Origin: Crambe crambe
Lineage: Eukaryota > Porifera > Demospongiae > Poecilosclerida > Crambeidae
Direction: 5' to 3'
DNA: 64,000 bases
Assembly: GCA_963924555.1 (NCBI GenBank)
Contig: OZ004595.1
Span: forward strand, 744,001-808,000
Made by a program: the position numbers and the translations under genes. The notes under the pieces were generated by a model. That model had not been told where the DNA came from. It saw only the letters and a program-made list of their open reading frames with translations, and ran no database searches. Positions 11,839 through 24,500 of this stretch are shown here, in pieces (position 1 is the stretch's first letter; every line of letters starts with the position of its first letter).

Positions 11839-11930
11839 TTGTTATCATCTCATGTCTTCCATCCTTAAGCATTGTTCATAACTTCTTTATAACAATGGGG
11901 AAATAATACAGCCGCTTGACTTTGCCACAG

Positions 11931-12157
11931 GTGATGAGGTTTCTCAGAGTCATCAAGGAACTCTTGGTATCCATCCTTCCAATGAACTGGACATGGAACA
12001 ATGTCTAGTCTTATCTGAGTCTCCCAGCAAATCTGTCCGCCCTCAAATTTCAGCCCCCAGTCATCCTCTCACTGAATTGGGAAGAGAGGAGGGTATCAGG
12101 ATTGAACGAGTCCTTGTATTCTCCAGCACTTTGGACCCAACATTTTCCCCTTTGTAG
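11931..12157 (+). CDS. Possible alternative 3' exon of copy B
   Basis: A TTTGCCACAG acceptor precedes a phase-1 open frame of about 75 codons ending in TAG at 12,155-12,157 (begins GDEVSQSHQGTL). Exon 10 of copy B uniquely contains TTACCTG|GTGAGG, a phase-1 donor that would join it in frame; other copies read TTACCTGATGAGG. The last codons overlap a short dispersed repeat related to 29,395-29,450. The frame is Ser/Pro-rich and not recognised. Use of this exon is unproven. Confidence 0.35.
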
Positions 12158-12187
12158 AGAGACCTCTTCTTGGAGGCTGTAGAGTGT

Positions 12188-12297
12188 AAGGCCATTGATT
12201 CCTGGGTCTAGTCTCTCTCATCTCACACTCCCTCTGGTCCATGCTACCATAAAGTATATGCAATGTCACTATTTTAGTATTGAGAGATGTCAATATG
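12188..12297 (+). pseudogene. Scrap of the delta-catenin 3' end
   Basis: The bases encoding the last residues AIDSWV and stop, plus the following 3' flank, match 29,979-30,110 with a few small deletions. No upstream delta-catenin exon is present nearby. It sits directly behind the tail of copy B, so delta-catenin 3' sequence occurs twice in the window, on both sides of the KDZ element. Confidence 0.75.
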
Positions 12298-12393
12298 TGA
12301 CGGTTCAGTATACATGACTAGAATAAGTTTAGGGTCTGTTGAATTATGTATGTATGTAGGATGCTAAAAGTCAGTTTGTTCAAGTATTAATTT

Positions 12394-14158
12394 TCATTGA
12401 CGACTTCCACATAAGCATAGCCATTCTTGTCTCTTCTTTGCCAAAAGGTCCTCTTTGGTGGTCGTCCTTGTGCTACTTTTGGTTGACTGGGGGTGGGTGT
12501 GGCCCTCTGCTGCTGCTGCTGTGGTGGTGCACTTGGCCTGGTCTCGTAGTAGCCTGCCTGGTGGAGGGTGAGGCCGCCTCACTGCAGTCTGACAAGATGT
12601 GTTAGAGACATGCACGACCTGCTGGGAGATAGGGAGATACACAATTCATTGTGTGGGTTTTTAAATGATAGCAGCAAATTGGTAACTACAACTGTCAAAA
12701 TAATTATGCATGAGCATTGTTTGATTGCACATAATGTGAACATGGTAAAGGTAAAGCAACATGATCATGCCTTTTGACAAGTTAAACTTGTGGTTAGTAC
12801 ATGGACAGGCCAGATAATACTCTTACAGCCAGCTGCTAGTGACATGCCGAGCAAGCAAAATCTAAAAGAGCTGTGTAAACTTGAGGCATTTCCTCAATAA
12901 TACTGTAGATTTCAGGATGGTTGTCCATAGGGACTGGCACATTCTGTCACATTCTGTCCATCAAAGCAGGAAGCATAATGCTGGCATAATAGGCTATCGA
13001 AAGTGAACTTCATGGTTGATCTTGAATGTATTTATCATGTGTGCCTACACTAGCTAACCTAGCTGGACCAAACTTGTCTGCTAATAGCTATTTACGTAGT
13101 CTTTCAATACATATGACATCAGGTACGAGCATAATTAAAGAATAGTAGGTCAGTGAAATTAGAATAATGACTTTATAAAGCTGGAATTAAAGAATAGGGA
13201 AGCAAACAAGCATAATGTGCCAGTCCCTAGAACTTGTCCATAAGGAATGAGAAATAGGTAGTGGCTTACAATAAGACCTAAGAAACTTGATCCTTTCATG
13301 TCCTATACAATCCATGCAGTTGTGTAAACCATAGGACAAAATGTATTCCCCAAAACTTCCTGACAACCAACCTGCAATGGACAGTAGATGGAAGTTTTTT
13401 TTTGCATTTCACCGTATTAATTAAAGATCAGTTCCCTAATCTTTAAGAGAAATCCCCACATTCCACTGCCAATAGTAAATATCTAAGGGTGAGGTGGCTT
13501 CTTAGTAGATCAAGAGAAGGAATTTTTATTTAACATAATACAGCACACTTTGCAATTTGGGGGGGAAATGAAACTTGTAAGGGTGAGGTTTCCAAGGTAA
13601 CTTCACTAGACATTTAAAATATGAAGATGATGATGATTTAGATTTTGTTAATTCTGTCCTCTGATAACTGTATCAAAGTAGCCAAACTTTCCAGATAACA
13701 GACATTTTAAATGTCTTGATATCATGTTAAAGTTTAGTAGGTAACAATAGGTAAGAGCTATACATGAGCAACATAGCAGGGAGATAGTTATGTCTACTGG
13801 TGGCTTACACAGGTAAATACACTAACAGTATAGGTCTTCATGGTGTATGGAATGTCCTTATCCATTCATAAGGATTATCATTGAAGGACTATGTTTGTAC
13901 TACAAACATCATTGCAGGTGCTCGTCGAAACCTCCACAGAAATCATAATCTAGCTAATCCTTGAGCTCTGAATCCGTCCATTTTAAAATCTAGTACTCTA
14001 TCTCTCATCAACCTTAGGTATTATTTGATGTGTGGCAACTAGGTCACCATCAAAACATCCTGTCTCCGATTTAGCTAGCTAGCTCTAGGTGCCCAGCCCA
14101 GAACTTAGCCCTAGGACATAAGAAGAGGGTTTAGCCCTAGGGGATCACAGACCTAGTC
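12394..14158. other. Gene-poor stretch with one half of a duplicated GCTGCTG-rich block
   Basis: The block at about 12,470-12,620 is repeated at about 14,458-14,620 (TTTTGGTTGACTGGGGG, then a GCTGCTGCTG tract, then ACATGCAC). Minus-strand frames over the two blocks share the peptide QVVHVSNTS, so they may be duplicated pieces of one minus-strand exon. Elsewhere in 12,660-14,150 I see no gene, repeat or RNA. Confidence 0.45.
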
Positions 14159-14359
14159 CTATAGCTTAACTTTAATCTGTGATGACCCTCTCACCCTTGG
14201 TCTTTCAACAACTATTGATTTTTTTACCTGCCGTTGGGGGACTGCACGATAGACCCGCCTCTCTTCCACGCGCCTTCTTCTCTCCTCACCTTCTTGGCAT
14301 GCTCCGAAACAAGCTGCTATAAGGCCAACCGGAATTATGACTAGCATTCTCACTTGCAC
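14159..14359 (-). CDS. Small single-helix protein, member 1 of a local pair
   Basis: A 66-residue frame: hydrophobic MLVIIPVGLIAACFGAC, then an acidic/basic run (EGEERRRRVEERRVYRAV), then PQRQ. The frame at 15,025-15,285 has the same plan with different sequence: IPIGLI, a hydrophobic stretch, CFGAC, ENEERKRMRREEERR, FRAVEVPQ. Conservation of IP-GLI, CFGAC, EERR and RAV between diverged neighbours argues for coding. The exon may be internal, since an acceptor-like TTTGAACAG lies just upstream. It is probably a small membrane protein; family not recognised. Confidence 0.45.
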   Translation of the reverse strand: MQVRMLVIIPVGLIAACFGACQEGEERRRRVEERRVYRAVPQRQVKKSIVVERPRVRGSSQIKVKL

Positions 14360-14457
14360 TGTTCAAAGAAGGCTTGCTGGTGGATAAGACTCAAGTCACG
14401 CATGCGCAATACAAAGAAAAGGCGTTTATGACAAAATTTTAATGATAACTGGCCTCT

Positions 14458-14660
14458 TTGTTGTGCTACTTTTGGTTGACTGGGGGGTTGGTGTGGCCCT
14501 CTGCTGCTGCTGTGTGTGGTGGGTGTGGTTGGCAAGCACTTGGCCTAGCCTGCTTGGGGGGATGAGGGTGAGACTGCCACACTACAGTCTGACGAGATGT
14601 GTTAGAGACATGCACCACCTGCCACAGATACATACACAACTCTATAGGAAAATTTTGTAG
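14458..14660. repeat. Second half of the duplicated GCTGCTG-rich block
   Basis: This is a diverged copy of about 12,470-12,640. Shared landmarks are TGCTACTTTTGGTTGACTGG, GTGGCCCTCTGCTGCTGCTG and GATGTGTTAGAGACATGCAC. Overlapping frames on both strands are low-complexity and I do not call a gene. Confidence 0.6.
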
Positions 14661-15024
14661 CTCTCTAAGTATGAATGTTGGAAATAAAATAGCTAACATG
14701 ATTAGATATGCTCTTATCATGATTTAATACTTAACTTTTGACCGATAATTGCTACTGCAGAAATGGTCACCTTATTAAGTTGCCAGAGAACATAGCAAAC
14801 TTTGAGGTGAAGTCAAAGTAGCTACGAGGTCTAATCTCTCTGCAGAATCACTTCAAAATGATCCATTTTTGTCTGGAACATGGTGACGCTCCCCTATTGC
14901 ATGTATGAACCTTAGACCTACAGATGTATGGAGTGAGAAGTGAGCTATAAGCTACTAGGCCAGCATCAAAAACATTAAAATATTCTTTTAGCCCTAGGAC
15001 ATGATCACAGGCATAGCCCTAACT

Positions 15025-15285
15025 TTACTCTTCTTGGTTGTAGCTTTTTTTTCTTTTGACCTCCTCAGGCTCCAGATCTTGAGGCTCCAAATCATGTTGG
15101 GGGACCTCCACTGCACGAAATAACCGCCTCTCTTCCTCTCTTCTCATTCTTTTTCTCTCCTCATTTTCTCTGAGGCATGCTCCGAAGCAAGTTGTGAATA
15201 GTGGTATAAGATGTATTATCAGGCCTATGGGAATGTGAATCATGTGATACCTGAAGAAATTAGGAGAAGAGATCGTTAAAAACAC
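15025..15285 (-). CDS. Small single-helix protein, member 2 of a local pair
   Basis: The 86-residue frame contains MIHIPIGLIIHLIPLF, then CFGAC, an Arg/Glu-rich stretch and FRAVEVPQHDLEPQDLEPEEV. An acceptor-like TTTCTTCAG precedes GTATCACATG, so the true exon may start there rather than at the first Met. It is a diverged paralogue of 14,159-14,359. A fragment of its membrane segment recurs near 56,020-56,055, also behind an acceptor (TTCCTTTAG). Function unknown. Confidence 0.45.
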   Translation of the reverse strand: MFLTISSPNFFRYHMIHIPIGLIIHLIPLFTTCFGACLRENEERKRMRREEERRLFRAVEVPQHDLEPQDLEPEEVKRKKSYNQEE

Positions 15286-15613
15286 AAGTCAAAATGCTAC
15301 AACCTTAATACGATATCTTGTAGCATCTAGCTATAAAAATTGCCCTTTTTTGCTGTGTGTAGTAACAGCATGTGCAGTAGCTACTCCATAGCTAGCAGGT
15401 GCTTGTTTCATTTAGCTACTCCAAGCAACAGTGCGGGTTGCAAGCACCCAGTCTGGTGCAGCTGCTTAGGTTCAGAGTTATAATTATCATGTCCAATCAG
15501 TCCTGGCACAAAATGACATTTTCAAGTGGCCCAGCTAGCTAAAATATCCCCAGATTAGGGGGGCCCCAATAACCCTATTACTTTAAGGACCCCTGGTCCC
15601 CATATCCCTAGGG
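15190..15613. repeat. Block duplicated at 56,020-56,660
   Basis: From AATAGTGGTATAAGA through CATATCCCTAGGGG the block matches 56,020-56,648. The central part (15,308-15,448) is in the opposite orientation in the other copy. The match ends at CCTAGGGG, exactly where the KDZ left array begins, so the 56-kb copy marks the element's left boundary. Confidence 0.75.
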
Positions 15614-16765
15614 GCGGGGTCTATTACGGGCACCAGACTGCTCTAATCAGAGATACCACACTATACCAGCACTAAGACACTCTTGAGAGTCTCTGTACTG
15701 CATGTAATTAGAGTTGACACCCTGTGATGGAATCAATTTAGGATCACAGAGAAGGACCGGATGAAAAAGAGAAGGACCGGGCTCTATTGCGGGCACCAGA
15801 CTGCTCTAATTAGAGAGACCACACTATACCAGCACTAAGACACTCTTGAGAGTCTCTGTACTGCATGTAATTAGAGTGGCAGAATCAAATTAGAATCAAA
15901 GAAAAGGACTGGATGAAAAGAGAAGGGCATAAAAGTCAAGCACTCAGATTACTGAATGCCTGTGCCTCATACTTGCAACAATAGTTCACCTCAACTTGGC
16001 CTGCATGCAAACAATATTTCAGACTTGCACACTCAAGCTATCCAAAGAGGGGTGGAGCTGCACATCTGCAGGGTATTTCGGAGACTTTAAGGGGTTAACA
16101 TACAATAATGTTGTCATGGGTAGATTGGATGAGTAGAAAGGCTGTGACAATTTGGTGACCACAGACTTATTAATATCCGAGTAACAGGTAATTGATGTGC
16201 TTGTGACAGATTTCATGAAAAGATCACATAACATTATGTAGTGATTTTTTCCCTCCACTATGCTAGAAATCAGATTTTTGCTCGCAGAAAGTATAGTTTT
16301 GGTGATAGGAGGGTCAAACTATGACACCGGGACCTCTATACAGTGCTCTACCACATACTTCATGGAATCCCATCTAAGCTGATTACATGGCGTACCAAAT
16401 ATATAATCACAGAGAAGGACCAGATGAAAAGAGGAGGACCAGGCTCTATTGTGGGCACCAGACTGCTCCAATTAGGGAGACCACACTGCTAAATCACTCT
16501 TGAGAGTCTATGTACTGAATGTAAAGAGTTGACACCCTGTGACGGAGTTAAATTAGAATTACATAGAAGGACCGGATGAAAAGAGAAGGACCAGGCTCTA
16601 TTGTGGACATCAGACTGCTCTAATTGGAGAGACCATATTATACCAGCACTAAAACACTCTTGAGAGTCTCTGTACTGCATTAAAATTGACACCCTGCGAA
16701 TTAGAAGGACCGGATGAAAAAGAGAAGGACCGGGCTCTATTGAAGGCACCAGTAGTGGAGACAAC
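15614..16765 (-). repeat. Left KDZ tandem array (minus orientation)
   Basis: About five incomplete copies of the unit, landmarked by GGGCACCAGACTGCTCTAAT at about 15,628, 15,794, 16,454 and 16,609 and a broken copy at about 16,745. Each continues through CACTCTTGAGAGTCTCTGTA and AAGGACCGGATGAAAAAGAG. Between about 15,930 and 16,390 the array is interrupted by unrelated sequence in which I see no gene. Confidence 0.8.
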
Positions 16766-17594
16766 AGATTAAATGAAGTATTATCGTTGTCATCATTATT
16801 ATATATAATTCATACACATTCCTGTTAATTTTATAATGAAGTTGTAAGAGCTATTGAATAATGATTGCTGTTCATGTGTGATGCCCTTCCTAGTCTTTCC
16901 CCCTAAACGAAAAAATAAAACCATTATCATAGTATGTAGGTTCTTCCATAGATTCACCTTATTAGATTGTAGCATTCAAGGAGACACAGCCCCCTGATTT
17001 GTGCTGGGTCTACATTCTTTTTTGCAGACTTAAACGTTTTGATAATATCATCACTGGATACCTATGGATCAAAATAATATCGAAATGGAGAAGGTAGACC
17101 ATTAAGTGGCATAAGCCAAATTTTGAATGTTGTGCATTACATGAATGCCACAATTGTAACCATCCTCTTGTTCAGCCACCTGCAAACGTTATCACTACAT
17201 ATTTTGAAATAGTGCTGATACAATACTGTCCACTTACCTTGATGTATACAGGGTTTAAACATATATCTACCCCTAATAAAATTGTAAAGAATTTTCCTAC
17301 ATCTTCTATAGTTTGCTGTGCAAACACCTTAGTGCTATCCCCTCCCGAGTCAAATATATAAGCCCTATATATAAAGCAGAAAAAGTGACAACTATGTCTT
17401 GTAAACAGTCTCTTACGTTTTGCTTGCAGGAACAACAGCAATTGCAATCCAGTGCCAAATGTCTGCTGACTCTGAACCATGTCCTATATATCCTGCTTAC
17501 AATGTATTAAATTAAAATGTTATTGTTGCAAGGAATAAAAATACCTTGGCTTGCAAGGAAAAACTATCATATCAAAATTCCATATACAATGCTA
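16766..17594. other. KDZ internal non-coding stretch
   Basis: This lies between the left array and the last OTU/PHD exon. It is AT-rich with no convincing exon and no structured RNA that I can recognise. Confidence 0.4.
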
Positions 17595-20500
17595 TCATTG
17601 AAACAGGTCATAATTTAGGCTAGAAATTAAACTTAACATTTTGTCTTCACTAGACGTAATTTGCCCGCAGCAAGCAAAACTGGGAAAACTTTCCTCCGTC
17701 ACCCCGCAACATGCACAGTGATACCAACTGCTGCACTTGCTATACTGGATCCAGTCTACATCACTATCCCCACGGAGGTGCTTCACCATGCACTGGTGAG
17801 CTCCTTTGAAGACACACACCTCCCTAATGCTGTCAGCGATGTCTGTGCGATTATTGGGCATTGCACTAGCAATCACAAGATGTTCTCGTTCTGGTAATGC
17901 CACCATCATTATTGATTATTACCTGTAGCTACATACATAATGTACCTTCAGGCAGTAGAGGAACAATGTGGTTTAATTCTTTGCTTCCTCTAGTCATCCG
18001 TACCCACATGATATGGATAACAGATGTAGAGGCTTCACTCAAGCAACAGGGAAATAGAGTAAGCCGAGAGAGACTTAGTTCTTCATCATCATCATTATCA
18101 TCTTCACTGTGCTGTTATAGCAACTCCCACAGCACCAGCTAGAAACTGAATTTGTAACATTCTTAAAAATAACATGGACGACTTTAGTGAAGTGCAAGTC
18201 ATTGCTAATTATAGTTACCAGAATATGATCCAGATATCGTTGTGCTGCAAATCTCTTTCTCTAAGATGTATCGAACCATTTCCGGGACAGTAGCATCCAC
18301 CGGCTTATCTTCAAAAATCTTGTCACTGCTAGCCACAGCAGACACAAATGCTTGTGCTTCAGATATATCACTGAGTTGTGAGGCATACTGGGAATGCAAC
18401 TGTACATAATACTCAAAAGAAATCAATAATCAATGATAATACCATTTTACAATAGTGATCAAAGTGATCAACTGCATTACAAACACTTGCAAGCCGTAGA
18501 AGATGAGAATGTCTCTGTGAGCCAAATACCAGCAGGCTCACAGAGTTATACAAGCAATCACCATCACCGCGCGACTTCCCAATTATGAACTTTCGAGGGA
18601 CTCTGGATCTCAACTGATTCTGACGTCTGCAAGGTAAACAAAAATAAAATATTCCTTAATCTAGCATTTTAGCTAGCTACCTCTTATCAAGTCAAAAGGA
18701 TGGAATATCTGATGCCATCTTCAAATCCACTGATTGAAGGACAGTCTTTTTTATTATTTCTGCTGCCCTTTTAAGAAGTGGCCAGGAATGGGCACACTCT
18801 TCTAATAGCAAAAGAGCTCTTCTTGGTTTCTGCATAGATGTCCAGCTATTAGCTAGTGTAATGATCACCAGTACTTACTTACCACAGAACCATCAGTGAC
18901 TGCATATACTTGTACTAACTCTGGCACATTCACATCTTCACTCTGTTATAATTAGCTACTATCATCCAATTCTCATGAAGTATAATCATCATAAACCTAC
19001 TTTCTTGTCACTGCTGTGTGGCTACACAGACAATAGATAAATAATATTGTAAAAATGAGTCTTACACAATTGTTGTGACTTAGTGCTCACTTCTTCATTC
19101 TCAATCGTGGAAGCTTTGGGGGGTGACTACAGTATAATAGCATACTATAATTACATGCAATAGTGAATGTAGTTGTCTGATTACCATTTCATGTCCTGAT
19201 TCGCTGCTGTCATCATTTTCATCCCTTTTACTGCCGAAATCCATTTCACTGTCACTATCATCTTTGCTGTAAAAAATTACATTCATCAAAAGTGATTGCT
19301 TTAATACTCCTTACATTTCATAGTGATTTGGACATCTATCTAAAAATGCTTGCAGGATACATCTCATCTCTTTGGCAGTATACTTTGTGTTGTTTTCTAA
19401 TAATTATTATAGCAACAATGACAATTTTAATTTTGAGCATGTTGTGCATGTATACTTTTGGGATGGTTTGGGCTCTTAAATGTTAAGTCCTTCGGAAACC
19501 ATTCAGCCCTGTTATTTGGATTTGAGTAGAAGTTGTATTTTCCTATATTGTATATACAATAGTAACGTCATCCATCATTTTATCTCCAGATTGCAAGTCT
19601 ACCCTCCGGATTCATTATCCTGGGTAAGATTTTATACAGGAGATCTGCTACATAATGTTCTGGATTTCTTGAAGGGAGCGTGATCAGTTTACTACCACCA
19701 TCCTTTCTCTCCAGTTTTCCTTCCTTCCAGTGACAATCTTCATCACAATCTTAAGAAATTATAGGCATGAAGTTGCAACTGTCCGTTGAGTACCGTAAAT
19801 TGCAGTGTAGGATGTATGTGTAAACTTGCAATAAAGGCAAGTTTTTATTGCAGTCAATTTGCACTTTACATTTGGACAACCCATTTCCAATTCGTGGTGC
19901 CACTTCACACACCTCAGCTTTGACATGGGCAATGAAATACAACCAAGTTGGTTAACTAACTTACCAAAATTAATGGCTGCACTTCGAAATTTTTCCTGAA
20001 CTTCTTTATCATTTACAAATGATTTCATGTGTGTTGGAACTAAAACGTGTAATAATGAACAGTGTTGCAGAGTAGCATTAAACCATAGACTATAGAGGTT
20101 CCAGAATGGACTGGAAATGATTAATTACATCCGCCTTGCGGTGTTCCGTATATTTATGGTAATACTTACCGGATATTGTATTCTGGGCCGGCTGTTTCCA
20201 TCAATTAATTAACTGTCTAGTGAATTTCTACAACCAAATATGTACCCCAAATGGATAAAAACAATACCATGCAACACTGCAAACTTTATATGAACTGCTT
20301 ATATTACAGTATGAGCTGGATAGGTTAAACTTGGTCCTAGAAAATTACACAAAGCAGGTATACTATTTGACAAAGAAAGGTGTAGTAGTTAGTAACAATG
20401 TATTAGAAAGTTGATATGTATCTTTTAAAACAATTTACTAACATGTACTTCAAGTCCTCAACCACATTAACTATGGATGATAGAACTACTTCAGGAGATA

Positions 20501-21309
20501 AAATTACACAAAGTATTTATATGCAATTTTAACTGCTAGAGCACACTTTAACTCGAGTTTTGCTCTGACAATAATCCCAGGGTCTTGGCATCTTGTAGTA
20601 TAGTCTCCCTGGCAGAGGCTGAGCCTCTTCATAGCCACTTACAAGCTTGTACGGTTAACCACTAAAGTGATCTTTCCTGTTCATGGAGATACAGCTGCAG
20701 CGCAATAGGCGCAACACGGATATCACACGACCGGAAGTGCTTGTTAATATTAATTTAATAGGCGTTTCCAGTCCATGTAGGAACCTATATAGTCTATGAT
20801 TAAACTAACCTTTCCAAACAACCTGATGACGACCCTTAGAAACTTCCCAATAGAGGATAGCAAAGCTAGGGGGGTTGGGTTTAGTGGCTCTTATCCATCC
20901 ATCAGCCTAACATAGGTATGTATAGCAGGCTCAGTAATTATACAGTACTACATGACACATTACCTTTTTCATTAACTGCTTCCATTTTTTATTATTGATT
21001 GCAGATAGATTCTATAAATACATGCATACAATTTCTAAGAATTCTCTCTGGATGAAGTCCCAGTAAGAGAAGTGGCTCCTTCAAAACAGTCTCATAGTTA
21101 GCTATGAACTCACTTTTTTCCTTTCTGGATTATTTTTTTCCAGCTTAATGATCTATGATTGTATTGTGGCTAAGGTAGTAGCTAAAAGTGTAATAATGAT
21201 TCATTTTAAAGGCTAGTCATACCTTAGGAGAAGGAGGTTTGGGAACAAAGTCTTGCATAGGAATCTCTGGGGATCCCGGATCCAGTGATATATCACCACT
21301 AGAAGACAT
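17595..21309 (-). CDS. Transposon-borne OTU-type cysteine protease with a PHD-like zinc finger
   Basis: This is a multi-exon minus-strand gene. A first exon at 21,223-21,309 begins MSSSGDISLDPG. An exon near 20,960-21,115 encodes EFIANYETVLKEPLLLLG, and one near 19,950-20,035 encodes MKSFVNDKEVQEKFR. The exon at 18,451-18,626 holds the OTU signature GDGDCLYNSVS with the catalytic Cys. The exon ending near 17,950 holds IHIMWVRMTRG and NHIVPLLPE, which supplies the expected late catalytic His. The last exon (17,595-17,909) has a PHD-like WIQYSKCSSWYHCACCGV, where the first zinc Cys is replaced by Tyr. OTU proteases normally cleave ubiquitin chains; why a transposon carries one is unknown. Exon joins between 18.7 and 21.0 kb are incomplete, and the gene may be decayed. 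Confidence 0.6.
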
Positions 21310-21590
21310 TTTTTTGAAGCAGCAATTGGACTCTCTAATGTTAACCACAACACAGACTAACCAGCTGATTTGAGGGCGTAAATTAGCAAGCTAGCGATCG
21401 TGAAAGGCATGGATGAGGAGAAACAAACCGGTAGAACTTACCGTCCACCGCTATATGGAAGCCAGCAAGGGATGCAGATGATAATGAAAAGTACATGCTT
21501 GCTGAGGGATTTAAAAGAAGAAGAGCAACCGGTATTAGCTTATCATTAATAGCTATAACAGCTAATTTCACCTATTACAATTACAATAGA

Positions 21591-24500
21591 TAGCAAATGC
21601 TGTAGCAACACTGGTCCAGGTAGTTGTAGCAAGAAGAAATGCCATGATGGTACTACTAGTCTCACTGCTGGTAGATTAACCAAAGTGAGTGAGACCAGGC
21701 CCACCTCTCAATATGCTCTAACATTGATTGTGTATTTCAGCCAGATTTGCTGTTACATTTTCCACTCAATACAAGGTGACATAGCCAGCTATTTAGTTCC
21801 AATGACAAAATTAGCTGTAGCTATGACTAATACTAAAACTTTAATTCTAAAACAGCTGGAGGTGTTGGACATTCATCAAGATCCAGTATGTAGCTACAGA
21901 ATTTTTTTGGTTGAATGTTAATTTTATTATTGAAATAGGGAAGTTTAAATTTTGGTGACCTTTCTACTGAAGTAAAGTTTGATTCTCAAGAGGTACCCAT
22001 AACCAACTTATCTCCTATCTGATTCAATGATTTTGATACAGACAATAGCTGATATTGATGCTTATGTTTTCTTGCTGAGAACCAACAAGGCAATAGCCAC
22101 ATGTGATCAGAGTGTAAAAAATTTTGTTGTACAAGACTTTGATATCAAAGATAAGAAATTAAAGGTGAGTATAGTAATACTGTTACTTCAGCTAATGTTC
22201 ATAACTATACCCATAGATATAATATCTATGCTATACCTCTACAGAGCAGAACATTCTACTTTGTATCACGATTCGGGAAATTCTTTGCTGGTGAATCGCA
22301 CTGGGTTTATTGGTGTACTTGCAACAAGAAAAAATCTGAATTGATAGACAGCTTTTCTTGGTCTAGTCATATGAGGTTTCAGATATTTTGCTCAACTGTA
22401 TGCACATTAAAGCAGTCCAAAATATTGTTGTTTCACTTGATGGTATTCAGAGCATATCAGCAGACTCAGATTTGTCAGGTATGGCCAACAGCCATAATTA
22501 TTGCTACAGAAAATAGTACTTTTTAATAGTCATAGCTACTCAGCTTCAGGATATGCAATACCCATGCCACTAGAGGATTTCTCTTCTCCAGTAGCAGCAT
22601 TACAGGTTAGTATTTACTGTGGTATACGCTTGAGACATTCAACGTAATGCAATCAGGGTGATTTCAACAAAGTTGGTGTTGAGGGTGCTGTTTGTGTGAA
22701 GTGTGCAGAGGGAAATTTTGGTGTTGTGTTACCAATGAACACTGGAATCGTTTGTACAACTTGAAAATATGGAAAATCCAGCTGTGACCATGTGCAGAAA
22801 GTTCTCTCTATTATCGACAGCACTGATGAAGACGATATTCCACACCTTCTATTACCATTTGTGCTAGCTAAGAACGGAACCCCCCCAAAAACACATGAAA
22901 AATCCTCCTAGTTGCATTTCCAGAAAAAAGATTTCATTTCAAATTTCACTTTCTTTGGCAGTAGTCATGCAGCAACCATTGAAACAGAGGCTGAATATCC
23001 AAGATTCTCTCTGCCACCTCAAGGAATCCAGTATCCATACAGAGTGTCCAAAGTGTGATTGCTGCAATTGGAGAGATGTACCATCACACAAGCACAGAGC
23101 CTCCAAGTAGCAACCAAGAAAATGAATACTAAGATACCCAGGTCTGCATATTTTTAGTGTACCTTTGCATATTAAAGCTAGCTTAGCTGGCTAGAATTTT
23201 TATTCAGAAGAATCAAAACTGTGAACATGGGTGTAACACATGATTATCAGGTGATTCAGCATAGTATACCGCAGTGGAATTTTTAGCCCAGCTATTGCAT
23301 ATTTTGAGGAAGATTTGCATACTTGCATATTGATCATGATTTTTGCATATAAATATGCATAAAAACATACACTTGGAGGCACTGCAAGCAGAGCATAATA
23401 ATTATGCCGAGAATTACCCATCAGAGTTTAGGCAGGTTACATTTTCATGGGCTATCCCACATTTGCTTATTATTAATTTTCATCATAGTTTACAGCAAGC
23501 ATTGTAATACACCAGAATGTGAGGGACAATTGAATTTTGATGGTTGTGATCTTGGTTTGCTGAACATGAAAAGCTACCTTGTAGCACATGAAGTCCTTCG
23601 GGATCACATGTACCACTTTTTGATGGGAAGGTACATACATTTTGTGTGTATATATGATTAAAATTTTATTTGACTTTGTAGGACAACAATGTTTACCGAG
23701 TATTCCATACTAGTCAAAACACATGAGGATCTGGGAAACTATAATTTTTCATCACAATTACTTACAACCATTTCCGAATGGCATGGTATGCATTTATCCA
23801 GCTGCTTGATATCAATTTCAACCAAAGCTTCGTGTGCAACATTTGTGGTTGTGATCCCAAAAGAGTAATCATGGATGCCACGAGTCTTTCTTTTCGAAAG
23901 GATTATGATCCGTGGAAAAATTTTCTCTCAGATTCAATTAAAAATGAATCCAAGTTGAAGGAGAAAAGATAAGTGATTGTTTATTGAGCTTATGATTAAC
24001 TCTATAATACTTCATTACTAGGTACAGTGAGCGTGTTTTTATCCCCCACAAGCACACCCGTGATGTATTACATCGGTTTTGTGAGAAAGGATTGACAGAA
24101 AATGAATTCCATGAGTTAAAATCTCTTATTTCGCCATCACTAAGAGATGTAATTATGCTAGTGGCAACACCAAAGTCAGAATCTAAATCAAGTGGGAAAT
24201 TTTTCAAGTGTGATACTGAATGGCAAAAATTCCTTCTATCAATTTCTGCTGTATCATCTGTGTGTGGTCTTTCACATCCTTCAGACAGAAGCATGAAGTT
24301 AATAAAGGATATGTGCTCCACTGACATCACCAAAAATCCAAAGTCAATGGAGTGTCTTCAGGAAGAGATTCCAGTTCTATTTGAATTAATTAGAACAACA
24401 TCATCTCATTGGCCAACAATTCTTCGACCTGTACTAGAAGAATTGCTAAAAAAAGCAATGGCTCCTTTCGATCAACCAAGTTGTGTCAGTGCTGACTATA

